Shown here piece after piece: positions 28,385-39,898 of a DNA stretch of 52,188 bases (position 1 is the first letter of the stretch; each line of letters opens with the position of its first letter). Origin of the DNA: Bacillus coahuilensis m4-4 (GTDB taxonomy: Bacteria; Bacillota; Bacilli; Bacillales; Bacillaceae_K); contig NZ_ABFU01000028.3 in assembly GCF_000171615.1 (NCBI RefSeq), forward strand, positions 83,725 to 135,912, given 5' to 3'. The notes beneath the pieces are model-generated. The model had not been told where the DNA came from and did no database searches. It was given only the letters and a program-made list of their open reading frames with translations. Made by a program: the position numbers and the translations under genes.

Positions 28385-29531
28385 TTAATCAATTACGCCT
28401 GTTTGAACAATAGTTGTATCCACTTTAACTTCAAACTTACTTGATGGGTATAGTTCCCGCCACTTCTCTTGTGTTAATTTAGAATCTTTCATGACCCTAT
28501 ATACTTCTCCAAATCCCACTGGATCAGATTTTGTTTCTTTGATTTCATAGAGCGTATTTTCTAAATTTTCTTTAAACTTTTTATTTAGGACCTTAGTTAA
28601 TTCTTCAATCGTTTTTGGATCCCCAAGCTCTAGGCTCTTTGATAACTCTACGATTCTTACTTTTAGTTTAAGTGAAATCATAAATGTTAGTTCTTCACTT
28701 TCTTTCAATTTTATATCTTTATTGGCCTGTATATGACTTAGTGTAATGAATATGATATTCCCTTCTTGCGTTCTTTCCATTGATTCAGCTGGTTTGACAA
28801 AATGCTTTTCTAAATCATCTTTTGGCAATCCAATTTCTGTATTACCAGATTTCATATCTTCACTTAAAACATTTAAGTAAAATATTTTATCCAATGGCAA
28901 TAAATACACGAGCTTGTCATTTTCAAAAAGGCCCATACTGGTAATTCCAACAAAGTCATCAGTTAATGACAAGACTGGCAGTTGAGGATCCCTTCCAACT
29001 TCCCATAGTCTAGTGAGGAAATTATGAAGAGTAGGGCTAGGGATAAAATCACCTTTATAATTTTGTTCAATTAAGTTATATAGATATGTACCGATGTTGC
29101 TATTCGCATTGGTGGGATCTTTTTTATTTTAATATTTCTTTTGTGGTGTTATCAGTAACACATAAGTAGATCATATTTCCAATTGACGGATCTCTAGATA
29201 ACGTATCCACTAAATTGTATATTCCTTTTCTTGATAGCTCTTCATTATAAAGAGTAACTCGTAATTGACCGGAGACAATATTCTTACTTGTTTCCAAATT
29301 TAGCTTTTGTCTCATACCTTTACTTGTATGACTTTGGGCCGTAACTGTTCGTGAACTGTTTTCAATTTGTGGATTGAAGTTTTCTAACACAATTGTACTG
29401 GAGATTAAATCATCTTGTGCTAAATCATAACCGACTGCAGTTGTTAGTCCTAAGTTTTCTAATTCTCTACTTTGAACACAAGAAGTTAAAATCAAAAGGC
29501 TAGAAGACAGGAAAACGAAGAATTTTTTCAT
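28385..29531 (-). CDS. Spore germination lipoprotein GerC type (one frame break)
   Basis: Ger(x)C subunit. The N-terminal signal peptide has lipobox LTSC (Cys18 region), then LENLGLTTAVGYDLAQDD, the typical start of the mature protein. The frame breaks near 29120 and resumes toward the C-terminal domain ending EVKVDTTIVQTGVID. It is anchored on the inner spore membrane and needed for the receptor complex. The start overlaps the permease gene by ATGA. Confidence 0.85.
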
Positions 29532-30638
29532 GATGCGTTTCTCCTTTTACGTAAAGATTTCACGATTTTAACAATGACATACAAGAGAATTGGATACAGT
29601 ATGGCTAATACAATTCCCACACGAGCAGCATAGTCAGTAAACATGTTCATATCTATCCTAGACGGAATAAAATTACTTGATGCTATTGAGAGTAGAGCAA
29701 TAATGATGGTGGCTTTGGTCTGCTTTAATCCAAATACTCTCTTTATACCTCTTGAGGCACACCATAAATATACACAAAGATTAGGTAAAATAATTAACAT
29801 CCAAAAGGAAACTGCGATAAATTCAAACCTTTCTAAGAAAGGTAATTTCACAATTTTAAACATGGATAATACTGGCCAAATGATCCTTTTCAGTGCTTCT
29901 GGAGCAAAAAATCCAATTGAAATCGCTGTAACCAATGCAAATAATATTGTGGTAAACCATATGGACAATAAACTATGCTTTAATACTTTTTCTTTATCTT
30001 TAATAAAAGGGTAAATAAAAAACAACACTTCAAAACCTAAAATAGATAACGTAACTTTAATAATACCATTGAAGAATTCTTTCGCATTGTGATCCACCAT
30101 AGGATAGAAGTGCAAAGGAGATAAGTTTTGCATGGGAGTGTAAATAATAAATACAATCCAAAATGCTAATAAAAAACCCTATGAAACACACTCCTACCAC
30201 TACCCGAATTCCTCCCAAAACTCCGTATACAGAAAGAGCCATTAACATGGAAACCAATATAAAATTAGGTAATGTTTGAAATATCCATGCTTGTACTAAC
30301 TCTGTGTAATTTAAAGCAATAACATTCAACATATAGATCAAATATACGATATAGATTATGTTTAAGAGATTCCCCAGCCATTTTTTAAAAATATCTACAT
30401 GAATTCCGTATAAATCAGCAGATGAATATTGTCTCATAGTCATAACGATTGCAGCGACGGAAAGTGATACGACTATTCCAGACAAAAGGATAACGATCCA
30501 TGAGTCTTGCTCTGTTTCGAGAAATACAACTCTCGGTAGACCAATTATTCCGACACCAGTTTGGGTAGTATGTATCACAAATAGAAGTAGATATGCTCGA
30601 AATAACAATTCTTTTCTCACATGTACATTCGTTTTCAT
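29528..30638 (-). CDS. Spore germination permease GerB type (one frame break)
   Basis: A member of the APC-type GerB family with about ten membrane segments. The N terminus (AYLLLFVIHTTQTGVGIIGLPR) and the later EVLFFIYPFIKDKEK and MLIILPNLCVYLWC are characteristic. The frame breaks around 30175, in a run of A residues on the plus strand. It is believed to bind the nutrient germinant. It lies 11 bases after the GerA gene. Confidence 0.87.
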
Positions 30639-30649
30639 CGTATCAACTC

Positions 30650-32147
30650 TTATTCATCAATATCAGCATATTGTTTTTTTTGTTTCTTTACTATTCTATT
30701 GCTATCAATAGGTTTGTTTGAAGACGCACGATTTGTTAAAAATTGTGGTGGTACTCGAAAAAGACTGTATTTCAAATCAGATAAATGAAATGGATAGACT
30801 GGAGAGAGGTATGGACGTCCAAGCGTTGTTAATCTGAGTAAGTGAAGGATTAAGAAACAGAATGCAAACATAATTCCAATTCCTCCAAACATCCCAGCAA
30901 GTATAATAATGGGAAATCGGATAAAACGAACAACCGCACCCATTACATAACTTGGAGTAGTAAAAGATCCAAGTGCACCTAAAGCTATAATAATGATCAG
31001 AATATTGCTTGTAAAACCAGCTTGAACGGCAGCCTGACCAATAACAATACCACCTACAATACCCATCGTTTGTCCTACCTTAGTTGGTAACCTAGCTCCT
31101 GCCTCTCTAAGTAGCTCTATAATAAACTCAAGTAGTAAAGCTTCCATAACAGGTGGGAAGGGGACGTTTGCTCGTGATGACCCTAAAGAAATAAGTAGGG
31201 AAGAGGGGATAACTTCATAATGATATGTTAGTACTGCTACATACGCTGGTGTTAATAGAATGGATAAGAATATCGCTACCATACGAATAAATCGTAAAAA
31301 GGATCCTAAATTCCAACGTAAATACACGTCTTCTGTGGTTTCAAAAAAACTAAAAAAACTTGATGGCCCAATAACTGCTGCTGGACTTCTTTCAACAAGT
31401 AACCCAATTTTCCCGTGCAAAAGAGCTAGAGAGACTCGATCTGGCAGCTCGGTTACTACATATTGCGGAAAAAGGGTCCAAGAATTGTCTTCTATCTGCT
31501 GAGCTAAAAGTGTACTATCGATCACACTATCCACTTCAAGATCATTAAGACGTTGTCTAAACGTTTCAACATTTGTTGGGTCTGCAATATCTTGAATATA
31601 TGTAATATATACAATCGTTTTAATCCGGTTACCAACTTCTAGTTTCTCCATTTTTAGTCTTGGATCGTTCACTCGATTTCTAAGTAAGCTCATATTGTTT
31701 TCAAGTTTTTCATTAAAGCTCACTTTAGGACCATAAACTAAGGATTCTGATTCTGCCGTTTCTATAGATCTACTTTTAATATCTGCAACATCTAGTAATA
31801 AACCAAAAGGGTCGCCTTCAATAAATAAGTAGACATGTCCTCTAATAATGCCCATTAACACTTCATCTATAAGATTTGTCACATTTATATTTGATACGGG
31901 TAGTGTTGAATATAATGATTTATAGGACAGATCCAAAACTCTATTTGTTAAGGGAGTTAATACTTCTTCACTCATCCTGTCACTGCTTATGTTTTCTGAA
32001 AAAAAGCAAGTAGAATTTTTTTCCCTGAAGATGCATGATTTTTATAGTCAAGTCATCACTGTTGGATAACCCTTCTATAAGTTCTTCTTTCAATCTTTTT
32101 AAAGTAAGAGAGTGAACGGTAGCTTTTCGTTTTGTTTTTTTAAACAT
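30650..32147 (-). CDS. Spore germination protein GerA type (one frame break)
   Basis: The start is ATG 32147 after GGAGTGGATGAC. The first about 55 residues (MFKKTKRKATVHSLTLKRLK...) precede a break near 31985. The remaining 440 residues contain the soluble domain (LIDEVLMGIIRGHVYLFIEGD), then the membrane part PAAVIGPSSFFSFFETTEDVY, VPFPPVMEALLLEFIIELLREAGARLP and GIVGGIVIGQAAVQAGF. Its tail is basic. Together with the two downstream genes it makes a complete GerA-type germinant receptor, presumably expressed in the forespore. The germinant cannot be predicted. Confidence 0.88.
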
Positions 32148-32270
32148 GTCATCCACTCCAATCTTGAAAGATTTATTTGTTTTAGTATTTATTATTGGTA
32201 AAAATTTATACGAAATTAAACTGAATAAATTAGGGCGATGAATAGAAAGATAAGCTAGAGGTGATAAATA

Positions 32271-32376
32271 ATGAAAAAGAACAAAAAATGATCCATCAAG
32301 AGCGCAACTAGGTTCAAGTTTCACAAAAGGACAAGGTACTGACAAGGGTACATCTTCAAATTTCAAAAAGAAATGA
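32271..32376 (+). CDS. Candidate 34-residue small protein (one frame break)
   Basis: The ATG has AGAGGTGATAAATA ahead. As written it stops after six codons in an A-run. Removing one A gives MKKNKNDPSRAQLGSSFTKG followed by QGTDKGTSSNFKKK and a stop at 32374. Its Lys/Asn/Gly/Ser-rich composition resembles minor small acid-soluble spore proteins, but no family match is claimed. It is upstream of, and in the same direction as, the ydjO-type gene. Confidence 0.45.
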
Positions 32377-32389
32377 TTGAATAACAGTA

Positions 32390-32417
32390 TTGACTTTTGC
32401 TGGAAATAGCGTAAAAT
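32390..32417 (+). promoter_or_regulatory. Promoter of the ydjO-type gene
   Basis: TTGACT (32390-32395), a 16-base spacer, then TAAAAT (32412-32417). Transcription would begin near 32424, giving a leader of about 130 bases. Confidence 0.65.
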
Positions 32418-32444
32418 AGAGTGTATATCTATAAATTTGAAATT

Positions 32445-32492
32445 ACATTCACATGAGGAAACGCTCAAAACGATCCAATGTGAATGTTTTTT
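32445..32492 (+). promoter_or_regulatory. Terminator-like hairpin inside the ydjO leader
   Basis: ACATTCACAT (32445-32454) pairs perfectly with ATGTGAATGT (32478-32487), and the right arm runs into TTTTTT. It sits between the promoter and the coding region, about 65 bases before the start codon, so it can act as an attenuator or a temperature-sensitive leader structure. This is an inference from layout only. Confidence 0.6.
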
Positions 32493-32555
32493 ACATAGGC
32501 TACAGATTAATTAGACTTACTTGTTTGCCTACAAATAACTGAAAGGGGTTATCAT

Positions 32556-32755
32556 ATGGCATTTGGAAGAAAACAAGAAGAAGAAATTAAAACAGCAGAA
32601 ACCACGATTTGGGAGTGTAATTCTGATTCATGCAATGCATGGGTTCGCGATAACTTTAAAATGAAGAAGAACCGTCTTGTCCTATTTGTGGGGGCTTAAT
32701 GGAATCAAACACTAAAGTTCTACAAGTAGTAGAAAATCCTCATAAATCTTTTTAA
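32556..32755 (+). CDS. ydjO: Cold-inducible YdjO-type zinc-ribbon protein (one frame break)
   Basis: The ATG follows GAAAGGGGTTATCAT. One A is missing near 32666. Repaired, the protein has 66 residues: a charged start, TIWECNSDSCNAWVRDNF, then EPSCPICGGLM. The Cys-x4-Cys and Cys-x2-Cys pairs would form a small zinc ribbon, as in B. subtilis YdjO, a protein reported as cold-inducible. Role unknown. The long hairpin-bearing leader fits temperature control. Confidence 0.75.
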
Positions 32756-32790
32756 ACAAAAGCCTTGGCTTTTTGTTTTTTTTAATTTTG
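32756..32790 (+). terminator. Intrinsic terminator after ydjO
   Basis: AAAAGCC pairs with GGCTTTTT around TT, followed by GTTTTTTTT. Confidence 0.8.
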
Positions 32791-32890
32791 TTTTCCATTT
32801 GAAAAATCTTACGAACGCCCATATCAAAACGTAGCCCATAACATAGACTATACCGACACCAATAAATTTCGGTATGGGAGGGCATTGAAT

Positions 32891-33066
32891 ATGGAAAGCG
32901 TAAACATGAAGAAGAAAAGAAAGAACAACTTCATGAAGAACCGCAGGAAGAGGCACTATCACCTGCGCAATTCTGGGATGAATTTTTCTTAGGAAGAAAA
33001 ATAGAAGTTGAGGTTGAAGCTGCTGCAATTGAAGAGGAAGAAACTAAAGAATTTAGATGGTTCTAA
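32891..33066 (+). CDS. Small acidic protein, 58 residues (one frame break)
   Basis: GGGAGGG lies eight bases before the ATG. One A is missing in the run just after the start (about 32896). The repaired frame begins MEKRKHEEEKKEQLHEEPQE, continues SPAQFWDEFFLGRKIEVEVE and ends KEFRWF. It is rich in Glu, and a terminator follows. A longer minus-strand frame overlaps it but has no binding site. No family recognised. Confidence 0.55.
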
Positions 33067-33067
33067 C

Positions 33068-33102
33068 ATGCCTAAGCCCAATCTATGGGTCTTTTTTTTG
33101 TT
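33068..33102 (+). terminator. Intrinsic terminator
   Basis: AAGCCCA pairs with TGGGTCTT around ATCTA, followed by a run of T. Confidence 0.75.
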
Positions 33103-33155
33103 TACATAATAGTTGAGTGGGAATAGACGAGTATATAATTAAAGAGGTGAGATAA

Positions 33156-33776
33156 ATGAGAGCATTAATTGTTAACACATCTTTAAAGAAAAGCAGTGAA
33201 ACATCAAATACTCAAGCATTATTAGAGAACAGCGTACAACTTTTTTCTGAAAATGATATACATGTTGAAACGGTTCGGTTAGCTGACTATTCTATTGTAT
33301 ATGGTATTACTCATAAAAAAGTTGATGATCATGATCAGTGGCCAGAAATTCTCGATAAAGTTAAAGAAGCGGATATACTGTTAATAGGAACTCCTCTATG
33401 GATTGGTGAAAAATCTTCATTATGTACGTTATTTATGGAAAGACTGTATGGAAGTAGTTCTATTACGAATGATAAAGGTCAATATCACTATTACAATAAG
33501 GTAGCGGGGGTTGCAATAACTGGAAATGAAGACGGTGCAAAAGATGCAGCGAAATCCGTTATTTATGGATTAAGTCATATTGGCTTTACTATTCCTCCAA
33601 ATGTTGATACGTATTGGGTAGGAGAAGCAGGGCCAGGTGAATCTTACATTGAAGCTGGCGGGAATCAAAATGAATTTACTCAGAATCATAGTAAAATTAT
33701 GACGTACAATTTAATGCATTTCGCTAAGTTACTTAAGAATTATCCCATTCCTGCTGAAGGAAATGTAATCGAATAA
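33156..33776 (+). CDS. Flavodoxin-fold NAD(P)H:FMN reductase-like protein
   Basis: An intact 206-residue protein behind AAAGAGGTGAGATAA. The N-terminal phosphate-binding loop MRALIVNTSLKKSSETSNT, then ADILLIGTPLWIGEKSSLCTLFMERLYG and VAGVAITGNEDGAKDA, fit the flavodoxin/NADPH-dependent FMN reductase superfamily that uses FMN to reduce small molecules. The C terminus (ESYIEAGG...HSKIMTYNLMHFAKLL) is also family-like. The substrate is unknown. Confidence 0.82.
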   Translation: MRALIVNTSLKKSSETSNTQALLENSVQLFSENDIHVETVRLADYSIVYGITHKKVDDHDQWPEILDKVKEADILLIGTPLWIGEKSSLCTLFMERLYGSSSITNDKGQYHYYNKVAGVAITGNEDGAKDAAKSVIYGLSHIGFTIPPNVDTYWVGEAGPGESYIEAGGNQNEFTQNHSKIMTYNLMHFAKLLKNYPIPAEGNVIE

Positions 33777-33777
33777 A

Positions 33778-33812
33778 ATAACCCCCTCATTTCTAGTGAG
33801 GGGGTTTTTTCT
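33778..33812. terminator. Bidirectional terminator
   Basis: AACCCCCTCA pairs with TGAGGGGGTT around TTTCTAG, followed by TTTT. It lies between convergent genes. Confidence 0.9.
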
Positions 33813-33813
33813 A

Positions 33814-35429
<1,616 letters not shown>

Positions 35430-35588
35430 TCATATCCATCTGATTATATCATCTTTAACCTAAAAACTAAACAAAGGACTAACTTAACTCAAACTAGGTA
35501 GATTATTATATAGGTAAAATTATCTAGTAACAGCGTGGGAGAAGAAGTATACTAAATTAAATACATATTTAGACAGGAGGGTGATCAG

Positions 35589-36689
35589 TTGCAAACATTT
35601 AAAGATTTTTAATTAATATTTCATTATTAACTTCTTTTCTATTTTTATATACTCGGCTATATAAACGTCATCCTTTGGGAAAAATTCAACTGCCAATGAA
35701 AATAGTTATGGGTGCATCTGCTGGTATACTAGGCGTAATTCTAATGAATTTTTCAATTCAGGTTACAGAGGAAACCATCATTGACTTACGTAATATTCCT
35801 TTAATTCTTTCTGTATTATATGGGGGATGGTTACCTGGTCTCATTACTACGGTTTTCATAGTCGTCTTTCGTTTTTTAATTAGGCTTTAACATTTCTTCC
35901 ATTGCAGCGGCCATTCTTATTGCTACTATGTATATTGGTTTCGTATTAATTAAGAGGAAGCAAATGAGCCTATATAACAAAACCTTTTGGTTCACATTGT
36001 ATTCGTGTATTACCTCTACTATAGTATTTATCTATTTAATCCAAGACTTATTTGTTTTGGTGCGAATCGTGGTCTTATTTTGGACAAGTTCATTTTTTGC
36101 TGCTTTCGCAATGGTATATTTGCTCAATTACTTACGACAATCGTATGCTCTTTTAAAGCAATATGAAGAAGCATCTACCACAGACTTTTTAACTGGGCTT
36201 GGAAATGTACGCCAATTTGACGAAATGTATAACCAAGTTCTTCAGCAAACCATTGAAAAGAAGAAAGAGCTGTCCTTTATGATGCTAGATATTGATTATT
36301 TTAAGCGTGTAAATGACACGTATGGCCATAAAGAAGGCGATGAAATTTTAAAACAAATCAGTGCCATTTTAAAATACCAAGCAAGATCTTTTGACTTTGT
36401 ATCAAGAAATGGTTGAGAAGAGTTTAGTATCGTAATGCCTGATACTCCAGTAGAAAAAGCAAAACAATTAGCTGAAAGGATTCGAATAGAGGTAGAACAA
36501 AACCAATTTATATTAACAACTGAGCAATCAATCAATATCACCATTTCAATTGGGATATCTCATTATCCTACTGTACAAGATCCAATTCATTTAATTCATT
36601 TTGCCGATCAATCTCTTTATAAGAGTAAAAGTGCAGGAAGAAATTGTGTAACAGTGTATCAGTCCATTGAAAATAATATAAATTCGTAG
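35589..36689 (+). CDS. 5TM-LYT/GGDEF diguanylate cyclase with stop in the active-site motif
   Basis: TTG 35589 follows AGGAGGGTGATCAG. The N-terminal half is a membrane sensor of the 5TM-5TMR_LYT type (IIDLRNIPLILSVLYGGWLPGLITT). The GGDEF domain begins TTDFLTGLGNVRQFDEMY with MMLDIDYFKRVNDTYGHKEGDEIL. Frame breaks near 35611 and 35886 look like sequencing errors. At 36414-36416, however, an in-frame TGA replaces the second Gly codon of the catalytic motif (G-stop-EEF), and the same frame continues with SIVMPDTP to the end. GGA to TGA is a substitution, not an indel. If real, the enzyme is inactive. The product class makes c-di-GMP. Confidence 0.82.
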
Positions 36690-36972
36690 TATAGTAAAAC
36701 CAACCTGTATTAACAAAGGAGATCATTTTATGTTAGGTGTCGTTTTTAACTAATCCGTTAACTTTATACGGTGTTTAAAGGATTTACCCATTAAATTCAA
36801 ATATGGATTTATATGGGCTTATTAGGTTTACCTTTAAACAAAGTTAAAAACGTTTGCATTGAGTGAAATTAGACACGTAGGATAGGTCTACGTTTATTTA
36901 TCACACTAATTTAGCCGCAATGAGCGTTTGTTCATTGCGGCTTTTTCTATTTATTTTTAGGAGGAATTAACG
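36690..36972 (+). other. Intergenic region with a decayed small ORF
   Basis: AAAGGAG at 36716-36722 stands before ATG 36730, but the frame stops after seven codons. Three one-base changes in T-rich runs would give about 45 residues ending at a TGA near 36864 (MLGVVL...GLPLNKVKNVCIE), which is too speculative to call. A CGTAG/CTACG hairpin (about 36875-36893) and the strong terminator at 36913 follow. Confidence 0.35.
36913..36949 (+). terminator. Strong intrinsic terminator
   Basis: AGCCGCAATGA pairs perfectly with TCATTGCGGCT around GCGTTTGT, followed by TTTTCT. Confidence 0.92.
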
Positions 36973-38883
36973 TTGAACGAAAAATCGTTTCAAGTACTAG
37001 AATTACAAAAGGTAAAAGACCAGGTGGCCATGTTAGCGATTACGAACGAGGGGAAAAAAGAATACAAAATATTAAACCGGTATCAAATAGTAAACAAAAT
37101 CGAATCATGGTTAGCAGAAATTTCAGAAGCAAAGGAGATACTTAAAATTAGTCGCAGCGTACCAATACATGGATTAGAAGGGATGGAAAATATTCTTGTT
37201 AATTTAAATAAAGGAAGAACCATTCGCCCAAGTCAATTTAATCAAATTGTTAGTTTTTTAGATCACTGCAATAAGATAAAACGGTTTATGGAAGATAAAC
37301 GGTTTGTAGCTCCTATTGTATCTTCATATGTTGAAAGTATTGAGGCTTTACCTCACCTGCTAGAAGAAATACAGCGCTGTATTCGACATGGACAGGTAGA
37401 CGATTATGCTAGTAAAGCATTATTAAAAGTTAGAAAGGAATTAAAAATTGAAGAAGAGCGACTGAAAGATAAGCTTCAGCATATTGTGGGTTCAAAAAAT
37501 ACCAATCTTACTTGCAGGATGCGGTTGTTACACTTCGGAATGGTCGTTATACGATTCCAATTAAAAAAGAATATCATAAGAAGGTGGCAGGTACAGTGGT
37601 TGATCAGTCTGCATCAGGATCTACTCTGTATATTGAACCTGAAGAAATACAAGTTATTCAAGGAAAATTGAAGGAATCAAGTGGACAGAAGAGCTAGAGG
37701 AAGAACAAGTATTAATGTATTTAACTGGGTTGATTGAAAATGAACAATCCACAATAAATATTAGCGTGGAAACGATGTTAGTTTATGATTGTCTATTCGC
37801 CAAAGCAAAATATAGTGAACAAATTAATGGTACTAAAGTTAAGGTGAATGAATCTCATCATATCAATTTGATTGAGGCAAAACATCCTCTTCTCACAGAT
37901 CCAGTTCCGTTAAATTTAACGCTTGGAAATGGTGTGCACGCACTCGTAATTACAGGACCTAATACTGGTGGAAAAACCGTGACCATTAAAACGGTGGGGA
38001 TATTAACGCTAATGACTCAATGTGGGTTTCATATACCTGTACAAGAAGGGAGTGAAATCAGCATATTTCAATCGATTTATGTAGACATAGGGGATGGACA
38101 GAGCATTGAAGAAAATTTAAGTACTTTTTCATCAAGATTAGTCAATGTGATTGATATATTAAGAAAAACCAATGACCGTTCTCTCGTATTAGTAGATGAG
38201 TTAGGTTCAGGAACCGATCCAAGTGAAGGGATGGGGCTGGCCATTAGTATTCTAGATGAACTATATGAAAAAGGAGCAACCATCTTAGCAACCACGCACT
38301 TTAATGAAATGAAAAAAATTTGCCATTAATCGAAAAGGTTTTTTGAACGGCTCGATGGAATTTGACCTTGAAAAACTGCAGCCGACTTATCAATTACTTT
38401 TAGGAGAAACAGGGAATAGCCAAGCTTTCGAGATTGCCTTAAAGCTTGGGTTGCACCAAAAATTAATTGAAAAAGCACATTTTTATACGTACGGTACAGA
38501 AAAAAGCTTTAAACAAACGAATGCCAAGGAAGATACTTCCCAGCTAGCTCTGAATCGTTATGTAAAAAGAGAAACAAAGGAAATGGATATAAAAAGAAAA
38601 CAAGGTCATTTTGCGTGTGGGCGATAGTGTAAGGGTAAAAGCAACAGATGAGATTGGGATTGTATACAAAGCTCCGAATGAAAAAGGAGAGATCATCATT
38701 CAAGTAAAGGGTGAAAAAAGAACCATTCAAGAAAAACGAATTGAACTATTTATTGCGAAAGAGGAATTATATCCAGACGATTATGATTTTGATATTATCT
38801 TTAAATCTGTAGATTATCGTAAAAATTCTAAACTTCTAAATAAACGGCATACTCCTGGTTTAGAGATTAATTCTGAAGATTAA
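36973..38883 (+). CDS. MutS2-like protein lacking an Smr domain (several frame breaks)
   Basis: TTG 36973 has AGGAGGAATTAACG ahead. Breaks lie near 37500, 37680, 38325 and 38615. The repaired length is about 637 residues. The core, clamp and ATPase parts are present: DAVVTLRNGRYTIPIKKEY, SASGSTLYIEPEE, Walker A VITGPNTGGKTVTIKT and Walker B LVLVDELGSGTDPSEGMG. The C-terminal part carries a short beta-barrel-like segment (RVGDSVRVKATDEIGIVY) but ends without the Smr endonuclease domain found in the 785-residue MutS2 of B. subtilis. I read it as a shorter MutS2 paralogue; its role in recombination or ribosome rescue cannot be decided. Confidence 0.82.
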
Positions 38884-38940
38884 AAAATAAGGAAGAGTTT
38901 TATAGATATTCTTGTATACTTTACTAAAGGAGGGATTGAT

Positions 38941-39551
38941 ATGAAAAAGGTATACAAGGATTTCTTTTTTTATCGAGACATTTTAATTGTTGTAAGTATT
39001 TTAATATTATTATTGATTGGGAATTTTTATTTCGTCAACCAATGGCAAAGTGTATTGTATTTAGCTTTAGGTGCCGTTTCATTTATATTGCTGGAATATG
39101 TTAATCACAGATTTATCTTTCATCTAAAACCACCTGAAAATAAACTAGGTATCCTTTTTTTAAAGAGAATACACTATGATCACCATTCAGATCCGGATAA
39201 TTTAAAGCTATTGTTCTTACCTGTATGGTATAGTTTACCTGGCCTAATAATTCTGACAGCCATAATGTATGCGTTTACTAAAAATGCGGGTCACACTATA
39301 ATGTTTGGAGAAGGACTGCTTAGTTTACTCCTCGTGTATGAATGGAAACATTACGTTGCCCATAGACCAATTACCCTAAAACTCGGTTTGGTAAATGGGT
39401 AAAGAAAACACATATTCTGCACCACTATAAAAATGAGAATTTTTGGTATGGGGTATCTAATCCTTGGATGGACTACTTTTTTGGCACAATGAAAGATGAG
39501 AAAGAAGTCGAAAAAAGTGCTACAGCAAAATCCCTTGAAAAGAGAATGTAG
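38941..39551 (+). CDS. Fatty acid hydroxylase/sterol desaturase-type protein (one frame break)
   Basis: ATG follows AAAGGAGGGATTGAT. Two N-terminal membrane segments precede the di-iron His motifs: HRFIFH, HYDHH, HYVAHRP and, after a break near 39380, HILHHYKNENFWYGVSNPWMDYFFG. The last block is close to carotene and fatty acid hydroxylases of this superfamily. Repaired length is about 203 residues. It probably oxidises a lipid or carotenoid at the membrane, but the substrate is not known; the carotenoid genes 10 kb downstream are a possible link only. Confidence 0.78.
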
Positions 39552-39589
39552 AATATTGTTTAACTTTGGTAATATATTTTGTATAATGG

Positions 39590-39872
39590 CAAGGAACGGT
39601 AATTAAATATGAGTAGTATAGGGTGACATTTTTATATGAAATGTCTTAAAAGGGAAGTTGGTGCAAGTCCAACACGGTCCCGCCACTGTAAGAGGGAGTA
39701 GTCTTAGTCATACCACTGCGATATGCGGGAAGGTTAAAGAACTACGTTGAACTCGAAGTCAGGAGACCTGCCTTATAACTAACACCAAAAGAGGCTTACG
39801 AGGATAAGCATGGTGTATGAAGACAAATTTCTGTCTTTCTACACGCGCGCATCTTCTTTCATAAGAAGATGC
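39590..39872 (+). promoter_or_regulatory. Cobalamin riboswitch with terminator platform
   Basis: The aptamer spans about 39590-39790. It includes the B12 box core GGTGCAAGTCCAACACGG and CCCGCCACTGTAA, and the 3' element GAAGTCAGGAGACCTGCC. A terminator follows: GCATCTTCT (39849-39857) pairs with AGAAGATGC (39864-39872), then ATATTTTATTTA. B12 binding would end transcription before btuF. A promoter-like TTTAACTT...TATAATGG lies just upstream (about 39557-39588). Confidence 0.93.
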
Positions 39873-39898
39873 ATATTTTATTTAGGGGGAAAGAGAGA

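Noticed and set aside
32148-32468. Upstream extension of the GerA-type frame on the minus strand
   Set aside because: The true start is ATG 32147 with a binding site; the extension is antisense to a candidate small gene and a promoter.
32720-33028. Minus-strand frame with a hydrophobic segment
   Set aside because: No binding site. The plus strand holds two better supported small genes and a terminator over the same bases.
36414-36416. Selenocysteine or programmed read-through at the GGDEF TGA
   Set aside because: The expected residue is Gly, and no insertion element or selenoprotein context is visible; mutation or base-call error is simpler.
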